A stretch of 64,000 nucleotides of DNA, from NCBI RefSeq assembly GCF_004752005.1, contig NZ_CP038493.1:186001-250000 (forward strand). Reading direction: 5' to 3'. Positions 1 through 9,450 of the stretch are shown in pieces. The position numbers and the translations under genes are program-made. The stretch comes from Thalassotalea sp. HSM 43. GTDB lineage: Bacteria; Pseudomonadota; Gammaproteobacteria; Enterobacterales; Alteromonadaceae. Under the pieces are notes generated by a model, which was not told where the DNA came from, did not search any database, and worked only from the letters and a program-made list of their open reading frames with translations. Positions within the stretch are counted from its first letter, which is position 1. Each line of letters opens with the position of its first letter.

Positions 1-1823
1 CCCGCTTCAGGGTTCATCTCTAGCTCAGAATCAGTAAAGCTCACTGCGTGACCTTCACCGCTTTCTAACCATGCTAGAACCGCGTCACCATCTTCTTTGC
101 TCAAATGTACGGTTGGTAATACGTGCAAATCATTGGCTACATTATCGAACTCTTCTTCAGAGTTGATAAAAACCATACCCGCAGCACCAGCTCTTAACGC
201 TTCAGCACCTTTAGATAAACGTGACAATGGCTCGCCATCGGCATCTACACCACCACGACGACAAACAACTACCTTGCCGCTAACATTCTCAGCAGCCCAT
301 TTGCTCGGTAACGAGTTAGGACCACAATGGCCAAGACCACCAGATGTTTCAGCGCGTGTTGGATCTTCTACAGTAGCGGCATAAACCACTTCAAGTGGCG
401 CGTCATGACCGACACCTGAAGTTGCACCTTTACCCATTAGATCGCCTAATTCGGTTTCACCACCGGTAAAGCTTGCTACCTTTTCTTCGGTAAAATCACG
501 AGAATGAGATAGTGCAGCAACGGTTGTCACCCAAGGTGAGTTACCTGGAGAACCAACGGTTTTTTCACCTAAACGACCTGAGTTACCTGCCGCAACAGCG
601 GTATGAATACCCGCTTCACGAGCAGACAAAAAGGCTAAGGCATCTGCTGAGAACCATGGTGATGACGCGCCACCACCTACAGAGTAGTTCAATACGTCAA
701 CATTATTGGCAATAGCATGCTCAATAGAAGCAACGGCTGCATCGTCCCAACAACCATACATACCACAAGTTTGGTATGACATGATGTTAGCATGTGGTGC
801 TACACCACTAAGGCTGACTTTCATTTCAGAGTTATAGTACTTATGCTTGTAGGTTTGTTCCATGTCTGGATAAACCGTCGGGTATTGCACGTCGTGCACA
901 ACGTTACCAGCAATGGTCGAAGCAACGTGAGTACCGTGACCGTGACCATCTTGACCGGTTAAATAACGCATATCATAGCTTGGCCAAGCATGTGAAAAGC
1001 TAATATTTTCGTAGGCAATAATACCAACTAGCTTGTCATTACACCAAAATGATTGCTCAACACAGTCACCAAAGTACACGCCTTCACCGTATGGGTTGGT
1101 GTGGTCATAACCGTCACCACCGATATCGGCAAATGCTGGATGATGTGGTACGCCGTCAAACGCAGCGTCGCCGCGAGATGTATAGCCTACTTTCATGTAT
1201 GAGGCGACACCAGTATCCATCACACCGATAACCAGACCTTCACCTTTTGAACCGGCAACTTCCATATTGTCCCAAATCGTTGGCGCACCAACGTGTTGAG
1301 GACCAACATCGGTCATCAGTTGTTTAAGTTCGTTCTTTTGTACCGCTAAAACGCCAGGCATTTTACGCAGAGACAACACTTCATGTGGCTCTAATTCAAC
1401 CAATAAACCGTTTAGCGCCACTTGGTAGCGATCTAACATTTCAACGTTACGGTTAAGCTTACTTTGTACTTTCGCAAACACTTCATTTTGCTTAAGAGAC
1501 AAGTAGTTACGGTAAACTAATGATGCTGAGCTTTGTAAGTCAAGCTTACCACTTGCGTTCGCATTGACACCGTTTGATGCCGCGATATTGGTTGCTCGAA
1601 AGCCTTTAACGCCACCTTGGTATAAAGCAACAGGTTCATCTTCAAGTAATACGAAATAACGCGCTTTTTGTTTCTGAGCATGAACTTTTGACTCAGCGTT
1701 TTTATCAGCAATGTTAGCTTGCACTGTAGGGATATCATCTGGGTATTGTTGCGACGCGATAGCGCCCAACGTCATCATACCCAATGGCAATGCCATTGCT
1801 ATTTTATTTAATTTAAACTTCAC
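1..1823 (-). CDS. Secreted subtilisin-family (S8) serine protease with PA insert, 3' end outside window
   Basis: The frame opens with GTG at 1823, eight bases after an AGGA site, and runs off the left edge after 607 codons, so the C-terminus is missing. Residues 1-25 look like a signal peptide. A propeptide-like stretch follows (about 45-165). The catalytic Asp is Asp203 in VMDTG, the catalytic His is His296 in HGTHVAS, and the oxyanion-hole Asn lies in VAAGNSG near residue 412. A protease-associated (PA) domain occupies about 470-590, so the nucleophilic Ser, which in PA-containing S8 enzymes follows the insert, lies outside the window. Seen: two of three triad residues. Inferred: an extracellular or periplasmic endopeptidase. 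It lies 43 bp downstream of a catalytically degenerate S8 homologue and is probably co-transcribed with it. Confidence 0.9.
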   Translation of the reverse strand, partial: MKFKLNKIAMALPLGMMTLGAIASQQYPDDIPTVQANIADKNAESKVHAQKQKARYFVLLEDEPVALYQGGVKGFRATNIAASNGVNANASGKLDLQSSASLVYRNYLSLKQNEVFAKVQSKLNRNVEMLDRYQVALNGLLVELEPHEVLSLRKMPGVLAVQKNELKQLMTDVGPQHVGAPTIWDNMEVAGSKGEGLVIGVMDTGVASYMKVGYTSRGDAAFDGVPHHPAFADIGGDGYDHTNPYGEGVYFGDCVEQSFWCNDKLVGIIAYENISFSHAWPSYDMRYLTGQDGHGHGTHVASTIAGNVVHDVQYPTVYPDMEQTYKHKYYNSEMKVSLSGVAPHANIMSYQTCGMYGCWDDAAVASIEHAIANNVDVLNYSVGGGASSPWFSADALAFLSAREAGIHTAVAAGNSGRLGEKTVGSPGNSPWVTTVAALSHSRDFTEEKVASFTGGETELGDLMGKGATSGVGHDAPLEVVYAATVEDPTRAETSGGLGHCGPNSLPSKWAAENVSGKVVVCRRGGVDADGEPLSRLSKGAEALRAGAAGMVFINSEEEFDNVANDLHVLPTVHLSKEDGDAVLAWLESGEGHAVSFTDSELEMNPEA

Positions 1824-1838
1824 AATTTTTTCCTCGTA

Positions 1839-1859
1839 TGAGAGGCACGAGGCCTCTCA
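1839..1859 (-). other. Hairpin between the two protease genes
   Basis: A perfect 8-bp inverted repeat (TGAGAGGC/GCCTCTCA, 5-base loop) fills most of the 43-bp gap between the two S8-type genes and ends just before the AGGA ribosome site of the downstream gene. On the minus strand it is followed by TACGAGG and not by a T-run, so it is more likely an mRNA processing, stabilising or translation-modulating element than a terminator. On the plus strand CTTTTTC follows, but no plus-strand gene ends here. Confidence 0.5.
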
Positions 1860-1866
1860 CTTTTTC

Positions 1867-4800
1867 TTATTTGTACACGCGACGTGAGATAAGGCCGAAC
1901 AGGGTTAGCATGGCAAACACAATACCTGTGCTACCTGCAGATGAGTCATCAGCTTTTTCTGAAATCTCGTCCTGATTTTGCTCTTGTTTTTGTTCAGAGC
2001 CTTGATTGCTTTGGGCAACCTCAACAGTGACTTGCGCTGCTGTATCATTTACGCCATCGGTAGCGACAACGCTTACATCGTAGTTACCTGCAACTTCCGC
2101 TGTACCTGAAATAACACCAGATGCAGTGATAGTTAAACCTTGAGGAAGGTTGGTTGAGAAATATGACACACCGTCACCTTCAACATCGATAAAGCTACCG
2201 TTCAAATCAACGTTTAGCGCTTCACCAACGGTTGTTGAAATTGTGTCTAGCAATTTCACTTGCATAGGCGCAACATCGTTGACGTTGTTTACAATCACAG
2301 TCACTTCAACCAATTTTGAATCACGGTTTTCGTAATCTGCTTGCAATTTAAGAGTAAAAGAGGTGTTGTCTTCGTAGTTAATCGCATCACGATTAGCAAT
2401 CGTAATGGTACCGTCGGTAGCTACCGTAAACGGCGTACCTGGAATAGCATTAACTAAGTGAATTTCACCGTCTGAACGATCAGCTTGGAAGAAGTTCATG
2501 CTGTCCATGTCAAGTTGACCAACAACAGTACCGTTTTCCGCATTCTCGTAGACTACAAATGATTGACCTTCAATAATCGTGGCATCATAACCAAATGTCA
2601 TACCTGACATATGGAATTGATCGTTACCGGTTTCAAAAATCATCACACCTTCAGGACAGTCTTCATGCGTTACCCAAATACCTGTAGAAACAACGTTCGG
2701 GTTACACTGCAAGCTCGCTGCAGCAGAGACACGTACTGTTTGACCAGGGGCAATTTCTTGACGATTAGACCAGCTAACCGCTTCACCGTCGTCATCTAAA
2801 GTGGCGATTTTACCTGTGGTTGCTAATAGCGTGTTTGCTTGTTCGATACAGTAATTCGGATTCCAGCTTTTCGCTTCACATGGAGTCCAAGTATCCCACC
2901 AGTTTGGATAACCGGTTTCACCTGTATGATCGATGATCTCTTCACGGTATTGACCATTAATTACTGGGTTGTAACGAATTACATCACCACTTACCGGCGA
3001 CTGAGCGTCACGGTCAGAGGCAAACTGCCAACCCAAGTTACCATCAAAGGCATCTACTGATTGGAAATCGTCGTGATATAATTTGTCAACACAGATATGG
3101 CCAACGACGGTATCATCACCTATAGACACGTCTAATGGGATATCGCTGTGTTTAACACGATACATTGGATCCCACCAACGCCATTCCATAGCTAAATCAA
3201 GGTATCTAAGCTTTGGCTCACCTTGGTTGTCGGTGATCATTTCAAAATAACCTAGCTTGTCTGCATCCGTTGATGATTGGTCAAGCGCAAACGGATCATC
3301 GGCATATTGATCAGCTATCTCTTCCGAGTAAATAGTAAAGTAAGACAATACGTGACCGGCTTTATCAAAATGCTCTGCCATTGGTACATCAAACTTATCA
3401 AACATTTGCACGGCGATAGATAACATCGCGTTTGATTCACAACGATCATCTGCGCTGATTGTCGCGCCCATACGCTGGTATAGGTGACCTTGACCGCCAG
3501 CCTTGCTTGGCTCTTTAACTGGGATAGAGGTAATTGATGGCATTGTATGCAATACGCGGGTTTGCGCGGTATTGTTGGTGACATCGATCATTGAGCTTTC
3601 AAGCCACTCATACGATGCATTACTCAACTCTTCCAATTTCCCGCCATCATATGGCAAACGTGACTGTACGGTAGAATTAGCTTTTGTTAATTCTGCGTTA
3701 CTTTTTGGAAATACTTGCCAAGCCATAGATAAATCTGCTGACTTGAATTTGTCATCGGTAAACGTGAAGTAACCATTCACAGAGGCTTTTGACCAATTTT
3801 CGATATTAAAATCTTCAGTCGACAAAAATGCGTCTGTGGTTAATTTAGTCGCGTCTACAGTCATGGTCACAGGGAACGTAACCGAACGATTACTCGGAAT
3901 ACTAACGGTTTCAGGGTAAACAAAGCTTACTGCAGCATTATTGGCTTTATCGCCATTAACGACTTGGTTAATACGGTATGTTTGTACTTTTTTGGTCAAG
4001 TTTTTAACCGTGATATAACGTGTTTCACTGGTTGTTGTAGATGCTTCTACAAAACCAAACGCCAATCCTGGTTGGTAACTTGATGATTCAAACACAACCG
4101 CGCTTGCGTTAACGGCATTTTCACCATCAACTAAACCGGTACCCATAAACGGCACTTCTGCCAATTTATTGGTGTATATATCAAATTCTTCAATATACGC
4201 TTGGTTGCCGACGATGTTGCTGGCATTTGCCGTGTTTGCAACAAGCGCTTTGGCTTCAATTGGGCTCAATTGTGGGTATTGCGCTAGAATTTTAGCCGCT
4301 GTACCTGCCGCGTAACCGGCTGCGTAACTTGAATGTGGAGACACCACTAGGTTGTCTGTACCAGAGCCTGCAATAGGACCTTCAACATTTTCACCTGGGC
4401 CAACCACTTCTGGCTTCAATAAATGACCGCCACGAACAGGACCTGCCGGCGTAAAACCACTTAGTTGTGCTGTTTCGCCATCGATAGCAACGCTACCAAC
4501 AGTTAACGCTTCAGGAACTGCGCCACGCCATGCCAGGTTAAAATACTGGTCATAGTACGTTTGACCTGCACCAACCACTAACAAAGAACCAGTCGCACTT
4601 AGACGTCGTACTAGGCCAATATCACGAGTAGCTTGTGAGCCTTGCGTGTCACCTTCAACATAAAACGCACTGTTGCCCCAGCTGTTCATGACAATAACGT
4701 CTGGACGATCGCTGATGTCGCCATCTTGGTTTGGATCGATAATCACATCTAGTACTGGGTAAAAATATACATGTGACCAATCGTAGGTTTTGTACGATAA

Positions 4801-5595
4801 AATTTTCGCATCAGGTGCTTGAGATAAGATTTGACTCGCGATCACGGTACCTGATGGCAAGTTACCGCTGGCAACATTAACATCATTAGCGTTTTCTAGC
4901 GGGTTATAATCGATTGTATGATAACCTTCAGGCGCGAAATCTAGACCACCAATAACTGTATCGGTAGGGAAACCATCCCATGCGTTATGGCGGTTTTCCC
5001 AGGCTAAGTTATAGGCTTCAGCAGTACCTTCACCGCCTAATGCTGCGTGAGTGTAATCAACACCGTTAGCAATAATAGCAACCGTTACCGCATCGCCTGC
5101 ATCTTTCACATTTAAGAAAGGAAAACGAGTAAACTCATCTTCAGCAGTGTAGTTTGGCTCTTCGTTTAACAGTTCAGCGAGAACAACACGAGAGTCTTCG
5201 CGAATAGTTTTTGCTGCTTCGTGCGTCATTTGCACATAGATAGCGTTTTCTGTTAAACGCGATTTACGTGTTAGAACGGCATTGGCGTCTAAGTTACGGA
5301 TCGCCGCCATAATGTCCTGTTGTTGTTGTTCGATTACAGCGACGACCTTCGAGCGATCATTTCCATGTACTTGATAAGTGCTATCAAGTGCACTTTTTTC
5401 TGACAAAATGAAAAGATAGACACCTGTTGTTTCATGTGTCTGTGCAAAACTTGATTGTTGATCAGTTTGCGCTTGTGTTGAACCGTGCTGATAGGTAGAT
5501 AGCTTATTATTTGTATCTTGTGCTTGCTCGGCGTGTGCAGTATTTGCTAGCGCCGCTCCTATCAACATAGCCAAAGTCGATGATTTAAAAATCAT
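1867..5595 (-). CDS. Secreted subtilisin-fold protein, probable pseudoprotease, with cadherin/Ig-like repeats and C-terminal sorting signal
   Basis: 1242 residues; ATG at 5595 after a GGGGAG site. A signal peptide (1-22) and an I9-propeptide-like region (about 58-142) precede a subtilisin fold at about 165-460. By motif alignment the catalytic Asp is Ala176 (AIIANGVDYTH for the usual IDTGVDYTH), the catalytic His is Ser248 (PSGTVIAS for GHGTHVAS) and the oxyanion Asn is Gln345 (VGAGQ for AAGN); only the Ser, Ser423 in HSSYAAGYAAG, remains. An Fn3-like subtilase domain (about 500-610), a large uncharacterised region, a cadherin-like repeat (about 1040-1130) and a putative-Ig repeat follow. The C-terminus has an acidic linker, GSTGIVFAML, a hydrophobic helix and RR, as in GlyGly-CTERM-type sorting tails. 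Inferred: a surface-bound, non-catalytic binding or chaperone partner of the next protease. Confidence 0.85.
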   Translation of the reverse strand: MIFKSSTLAMLIGAALANTAHAEQAQDTNNKLSTYQHGSTQAQTDQQSSFAQTHETTGVYLFILSEKSALDSTYQVHGNDRSKVVAVIEQQQQDIMAAIRNLDANAVLTRKSRLTENAIYVQMTHEAAKTIREDSRVVLAELLNEEPNYTAEDEFTRFPFLNVKDAGDAVTVAIIANGVDYTHAALGGEGTAEAYNLAWENRHNAWDGFPTDTVIGGLDFAPEGYHTIDYNPLENANDVNVASGNLPSGTVIASQILSQAPDAKILSYKTYDWSHVYFYPVLDVIIDPNQDGDISDRPDVIVMNSWGNSAFYVEGDTQGSQATRDIGLVRRLSATGSLLVVGAGQTYYDQYFNLAWRGAVPEALTVGSVAIDGETAQLSGFTPAGPVRGGHLLKPEVVGPGENVEGPIAGSGTDNLVVSPHSSYAAGYAAGTAAKILAQYPQLSPIEAKALVANTANASNIVGNQAYIEEFDIYTNKLAEVPFMGTGLVDGENAVNASAVVFESSSYQPGLAFGFVEASTTTSETRYITVKNLTKKVQTYRINQVVNGDKANNAAVSFVYPETVSIPSNRSVTFPVTMTVDATKLTTDAFLSTEDFNIENWSKASVNGYFTFTDDKFKSADLSMAWQVFPKSNAELTKANSTVQSRLPYDGGKLEELSNASYEWLESSMIDVTNNTAQTRVLHTMPSITSIPVKEPSKAGGQGHLYQRMGATISADDRCESNAMLSIAVQMFDKFDVPMAEHFDKAGHVLSYFTIYSEEIADQYADDPFALDQSSTDADKLGYFEMITDNQGEPKLRYLDLAMEWRWWDPMYRVKHSDIPLDVSIGDDTVVGHICVDKLYHDDFQSVDAFDGNLGWQFASDRDAQSPVSGDVIRYNPVINGQYREEIIDHTGETGYPNWWDTWTPCEAKSWNPNYCIEQANTLLATTGKIATLDDDGEAVSWSNRQEIAPGQTVRVSAAASLQCNPNVVSTGIWVTHEDCPEGVMIFETGNDQFHMSGMTFGYDATIIEGQSFVVYENAENGTVVGQLDMDSMNFFQADRSDGEIHLVNAIPGTPFTVATDGTITIANRDAINYEDNTSFTLKLQADYENRDSKLVEVTVIVNNVNDVAPMQVKLLDTISTTVGEALNVDLNGSFIDVEGDGVSYFSTNLPQGLTITASGVISGTAEVAGNYDVSVVATDGVNDTAAQVTVEVAQSNQGSEQKQEQNQDEISEKADDSSAGSTGIVFAMLTLFGLISRRVYK

Positions 5596-5934
5596 GCCAC
5601 TCCCCTACTATGCTATTAAGCGTTTTTATAAATCCGATTTCTTGTCGATGTAATACCAACAAAAATCGGGGTTGCACGATTAATAAATAAGCTAAGGAAA
5701 AGACACAACAGATAGTTCCTCAAATCAGTGTCAATTTAATCTCAAGTAAATATCAATTACATTTAATTACAAACAGTTACATTGAAAAACAGGGGTATAC
5801 AAAGTGCTCATCTGACCACAATTGATACAAATAATTTACAAAAAACATTCAACAATATGAGCTTAAAGATTCAAGGAATGTATATAAAGAAGGGAGGTTG
5901 TCCCCAGACTGGATTCCAGATGACAACCGGGTGT
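5596..5934. other. Gene-free upstream region of the protease operon
   Basis: About 340 bp of AT-rich sequence upstream of the minus-strand S8 operon. I see no ORF with a credible ribosome site. It holds a TTGACA hexamer on the minus strand near 5730 without a convincing -10 at the right spacing, and a 7-bp inverted repeat (CCGATTT/AAATCGG) at about 5632-5662 close to the start codon. It presumably contains the operon promoter and a long 5' leader. Confidence 0.4.
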
Positions 5935-5962
5935 TAAAAAATAACGGCTCACAAGAGCGTTA
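5935..5962 (-). terminator. Rho-independent terminator of the NnrS-like gene
   Basis: On the minus strand a stem AACGCTC/GAGCCGTT (one bulge, short loop) is followed by ATTTTTT. It lies 15 bases after the stop codon of the membrane-protein gene ending at 5977, as expected for its terminator. Confidence 0.7.
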
Positions 5963-5976
5963 TCCAGTATAAATAG

Positions 5977-6735
5977 CTACAGTGGTTTGTTGACTAATTG
6001 CTGTTGTTTTTGCTGTATTTGTGACGTTAGCGTAAACGTCAATAAGGTTAATAACAGTAACGACAGCATCGATGCCAGAGACAGATAAACTAGCGTATTT
6101 AATGGCAAAAACAACCCACCGGTCACCATCACCACATCATTAAATAATAGCGAGGTCATTAAAATACTGACGATTGGCTTGGCTAAGTCTTGACCGCGTA
6201 ATCGGCACAAATGACGCATTAACTTTGTCGCCAACAGCCAAAACCAAGTTTGCGCTACAACGCACAAAAATAAACCTAAATAGACATCACTAAGCAGTAG
6301 TAGGCGTGATAATGCCCACAACCAAACCAAGGTAACCACACTCGAAAATTGCTTTTTGACATCCTGTTTCACCACCAATCTTTGTAAGCAAAACACCAAT
6401 ATTAATGGCGCGCTAAAAGCAAATATTAACTCGTGCAATAAAACAGCGTCAAAACTCAGGTGCACTGGTGACAGCACAAAAGCAACCAGTAATGGTTTAA
6501 ACATCAGCATGGCAATTAAGCACAACAAAATAAGCGTCACGGTGATCGAATAAGCTTTGCTTTTAAAAAATGACCATAACGTCATTGATTGTGAAAGTTG
6601 CGTTTTGTTCATATAAGCATGCTGGCCGTGTTTCGCTACCAATAACCGGTAACCATTGAAGATGCCGCTACTATACGGATCAGCAATGCAACGCCCCAAT
6701 GACTTTATCGCAACAACACTATGCACTAAACGCAT
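5977..6735 (-). CDS. Hypothetical multi-pass membrane protein, NnrS-like
   Basis: 252 residues in the longest frame, with about six or seven hydrophobic helices after residue 55. The region from LHELIFAF through VWLWALSRLLLL to LMTSLLFNDVVMV recalls the N-terminal half of NnrS-family heme/copper membrane proteins (His-Glu pair, then a GRL-like segment, then an L-rich helix with Asn), but NnrS proteins are usually near 400 residues, so this is a short or divergent relative at best. The first 41 residues are polar and Cys-containing; Met42 (6612) could be the true start, and neither ATG has a clear ribosome site. The gene has its own terminator and follows the porin in the same direction. Function unknown. 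Confidence 0.6.
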   Translation of the reverse strand: MRLVHSVVAIKSLGRCIADPYSSGIFNGYRLLVAKHGQHAYMNKTQLSQSMTLWSFFKSKAYSITVTLILLCLIAMLMFKPLLVAFVLSPVHLSFDAVLLHELIFAFSAPLILVFCLQRLVVKQDVKKQFSSVVTLVWLWALSRLLLLSDVYLGLFLCVVAQTWFWLLATKLMRHLCRLRGQDLAKPIVSILMTSLLFNDVVMVTGGLFLPLNTLVYLSLASMLSLLLLTLLTFTLTSQIQQKQQQLVNKPL

Positions 6736-6833
6736 AAATCAATTTGCTTGGTATCTCCTAAAACAATAAAAGCGAGTAAATGGCTACTCGTTATGTGCTG
6801 CGAATTAACGGATAACAACTGCCTATATTGGCG

Positions 6834-6856
6834 AAGGGGACTACTACCGTCCCCTT
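6834..6856. repeat. 8-bp inverted repeat (hairpin) between porin and membrane-protein genes
   Basis: AAGGGGAC and GTCCCCTT flank a 7-base loop. The hairpin lies 49 bases past the porin stop codon. It lacks a T-run on either strand, so it could be a 3'-protecting stem-loop for the porin mRNA but is not a classical terminator. Confidence 0.5.
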
Positions 6857-6904
6857 GCCATACGTTGCAGAGCATCGTTATTTGCACGGTGTACAAGCGC
6901 AACA

Positions 6905-8047
6905 TTAAAAGCTATAGCGGGCACCTAAACTTAACGTATCCGCATCTTCTAATTCACTGCCATCGTGATTCTTTGATTCATCAAGCTTGTACTCAGAGAA
7001 CACCACAAACTGATTACTCATATGATACGCTGCACCGGCGACATAATAGGCTCGCTCGTAGTCATTATCCGCATCATCACTGCTCATATTGTTGTATGCA
7101 GCCAACAGCTCGACATCATTATCAAAACGATAAGAGGCCATCAATTCAATACCACTGGCTTCTTCAAGTAAGTCGCCACGGTTATCAAATTCATGATTTT
7201 CAGTCTCAACAGCGACCGCTGCTGCGTATAATCCGGTTTTGCCTAAGCTGCCATAGGTCACACTAACCGCCGTTAAAGTGTCATCTAATTCACGTACTAA
7301 GGTATCGTCGATCGCACTAAACTCTACCGATGCTTGGTTGTACGCCGCACCGACTTTTAATTGCCACGGCAATTGATACGTCAGAGCCACACCATAAGAA
7401 TTGTCATAGGTAATTTCTGCATCGTTTAACACGTCAAAAGGCGGCGGTAACTCTTCACTCAACACCGCAGTATCCTCAGTACCTTGAAACTGTGCGCTAA
7501 GACCTAAATTACCAAATTGATTATTGTATTGAATTGCTTGTTCGGCTCGTCCGGTACCAACATATCCGCCATCACCTAGGGCGTAGGCACCTGCCGCGTC
7601 ACCACCAAAGACATTAAGATTATCGGTCACACCGATAACTTGGTATACAGAACCCCATTGCTTACCAACGCTGACACTACCCCATTTGTCGTGACGAGCA
7701 CCAACGAAACCAAGGCGATTAGACAAGGTATCCGAAGATTCTCCTTGCGCCAATCTGGCATCACCACCAAGCGTTAAATCAGAATCATTACTTACTAAGC
7801 GTACTGCCCACTCTGCACTAGCAAAAGCAGTCCAACCGTGTTTTAACTGGTGGGTAAAATTAAGATTGATACGAGAGCCACCGTCAACAACCTCGTCTGT
7901 GCCATCGGCAAACACCATATTTGGCTCAAAGTAACCACCAATATTAAAGGTGTTTTTACCATCATCGTATACCTCTACTGCAGATGAGGATAACGGCACG
8001 GTCGCCAATGCTGTTAGTACCGAAGTTGTCGCAAGTTTTGTTTTCAT
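6905..8047 (-). CDS. Outer-membrane general porin
   Basis: 380 residues with a clear signal peptide (MKTKLATTSVLTALATVPLS, cleavage near residue 23). The mature protein is rich in alternating aromatic and acidic strands typical of trimeric Gram-negative porins: it starts with YDDGKNTFNIGGYFEPN, has the long D/E-rich loop region that in this fold forms the constriction, and ends in LGARYSF with the C-terminal Phe recognised by the BAM machinery. Length fits the 16-stranded porin family (Porin_4/OmpC type). It is predicted to allow diffusion of small hydrophilic solutes; specificity cannot be read from the sequence. Monocistronic, in the same direction as folD. Confidence 0.88.
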   Translation of the reverse strand: MKTKLATTSVLTALATVPLSSSAVEVYDDGKNTFNIGGYFEPNMVFADGTDEVVDGGSRINLNFTHQLKHGWTAFASAEWAVRLVSNDSDLTLGGDARLAQGESSDTLSNRLGFVGARHDKWGSVSVGKQWGSVYQVIGVTDNLNVFGGDAAGAYALGDGGYVGTGRAEQAIQYNNQFGNLGLSAQFQGTEDTAVLSEELPPPFDVLNDAEITYDNSYGVALTYQLPWQLKVGAAYNQASVEFSAIDDTLVRELDDTLTAVSVTYGSLGKTGLYAAAVAVETENHEFDNRGDLLEEASGIELMASYRFDNDVELLAAYNNMSSDDADNDYERAYYVAGAAYHMSNQFVVFSEYKLDESKNHDGSELEDADTLSLGARYSF

Positions 8048-8275
8048 CTTAATTGCCTAAATCTAAGTTGTTTTGTCATTCACTAATGTTTGGAATGACG
8101 TTATAACAACCAATGGCAATCAAGAGAATAGTAAAAAACCCTTTAAAACAATCAATTACAACTCAAGAATAGGTATTGCTGAAACGTTAAAAGGGTAAAT
8201 GAAAACTTTCACACAAGTTAACAAAAAGGTGGTCGCTTCACCGTACCACCTTTATTTACAACAGGACAAATCGCG

Positions 8276-9145
8276 CTACAGACTATGTGTGGCGGCGACA
8301 AAGGTATTTTCTAACAAGCAGGCAATGGTCATTGGACCCACACCACCGGGAACCGGAGTAATAGCGCCAGCGACTTTTGCTACTTCAGCAAAATCAACAT
8401 CGCCAACCAGCGTATATTTATCCTGTTGCTGATCAAAAATGCGATTAATACCGACGTCGATAACGGTTGCACCGGGCTTGATCCAATCACCTTTAACAAA
8501 GTTAGCAATGCCAACAGCGGCGATAACAATATCTGCACCACGCACCACTTGTTCGATGTTTTCGGTACGAGAATGGGCGATAGTCACAGTACAGTTTTGT
8601 TGTAATAGCAGCATAGCGACGGGTTTACCGACAATATTCGAACGGCCTAAAATCACCGCATGTTTACCGCTTAAATTATCCCCTAAGGCTTTTTTTGCAA
8701 GGATGACACACCCCTGAGGCGTACAGGGTACAAGACCTCCAGGCTGGCCACTGAACAATTTCCCTGAGTTTAACGCATGAAAACCATCGACGTCCTTGTG
8801 CGGCTCGATTGCTTCTAATATGGCATGTTCATCAATATGCTTGGGTAATGGCAACTGCACCAAAATACCGTGTACATTGTGATCGGCGTTTAAGCGAGCA
8901 ATATGAGCAAGAATCTCTTGTTGGCTTACATCATCAGCGAGTTTGATTTCATTTGAAATCATACCGACTTGTTGTGTTTGGCGAATTTTATTTCGCACAT
9001 ACACCTGACTGGCAGGATCCTCGCCAACCAATATAACGGTTAAGTTTGGGGTAATGCCATTGACGTCAACGAAGGCATCGACTTTAGCGCTTAATTGCTG
9101 GCGTAGCTGTTGGGCCGCAAGTTTTCCATCTATTATGTTTGTCAT
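8276..9145 (-). CDS. folD: Bifunctional methylenetetrahydrofolate dehydrogenase / methenyltetrahydrofolate cyclohydrolase
   Basis: 289 residues, full length for FolD. It interconverts 5,10-methylene-THF, 5,10-methenyl-THF and 10-formyl-THF in cytoplasmic one-carbon metabolism using NADP. Visible hallmarks are the catalytic Tyr49 and Lys53 in QVYVRNK, the substrate-loop motif VQLPLPKH, the DVDGFH motif, the Rossmann NADP segment [22 protein letters not shown], and the C-terminal [10 protein letters not shown] signature. A 13-bp tandem repeat lies 50 bp upstream. The gene is probably transcribed alone, since the neighbouring pta gene has its own terminator. Confidence 0.97.
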   Translation of the reverse strand: MTNIIDGKLAAQQLRQQLSAKVDAFVDVNGITPNLTVILVGEDPASQVYVRNKIRQTQQVGMISNEIKLADDVSQQEILAHIARLNADHNVHGILVQLPLPKHIDEHAILEAIEPHKDVDGFHALNSGKLFSGQPGGLVPCTPQGCVILAKKALGDNLSGKHAVILGRSNIVGKPVAMLLLQQNCTVTIAHSRTENIEQVVRGADIVIAAVGIANFVKGDWIKPGATVIDVGINRIFDQQQDKYTLVGDVDFAEVAKVAGAITPVPGGVGPMTIACLLENTFVAATHSL

Positions 9146-9195
9146 AGGTTTTATTATCGTTCTAGTTGTAAGTAGCGTTAAGTTATTGTTTATCT

Positions 9196-9247
9196 TTGGT
9201 GTTTTATACTGGTGCTTTATTCTAGTGCTTTATTTTGGTGCGTTAAT
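9196..9247. repeat. 13-bp tandem repeat, four copies, upstream of folD
   Basis: Four in-register 13-mers (9196-9208, 9209-9221, 9222-9234, 9235-9247) of the form YTRGTGCTTTATT; the two central copies differ at one base. The array lies 50 bp upstream of the folD start codon, in the likely promoter region. Confidence 0.7.
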
Positions 9248-9393
9248 CTGATGCATTGAAAGCTTTCATATTAGCGATCAATTTTATCATTGATTAACCG
9301 GTTTGAATGCAGGTTGATACCCACACTATTGATATATCGCACTGGTAAGACCGCGGCTTTTTGTCCACAATTGCGCACAATATACAATATATT

Positions 9394-9430
9394 AAAAAGG
9401 CTCCAACAGTCATCACTGTAGAGCCTTTTT
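9394..9430. terminator. Terminator after pta (usable in both directions)
   Basis: AAAAAGGCTC and GAGCCTTTTT form the outer stem, with an inner ACAGT/ACTGT stem. On the minus strand the A-run becomes the T-tail, 20 bases after the pta stop codon. Confidence 0.85.
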
Positions 9431-9450
9431 ATATCACGTTTTATTTAGGG

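Noticed and set aside
6748-7266. 172-codon frame on the plus strand across the porin gene
   Set aside because: Antisense shadow of a well-supported porin; His/Arg-rich composition without family similarity and no ribosome site.
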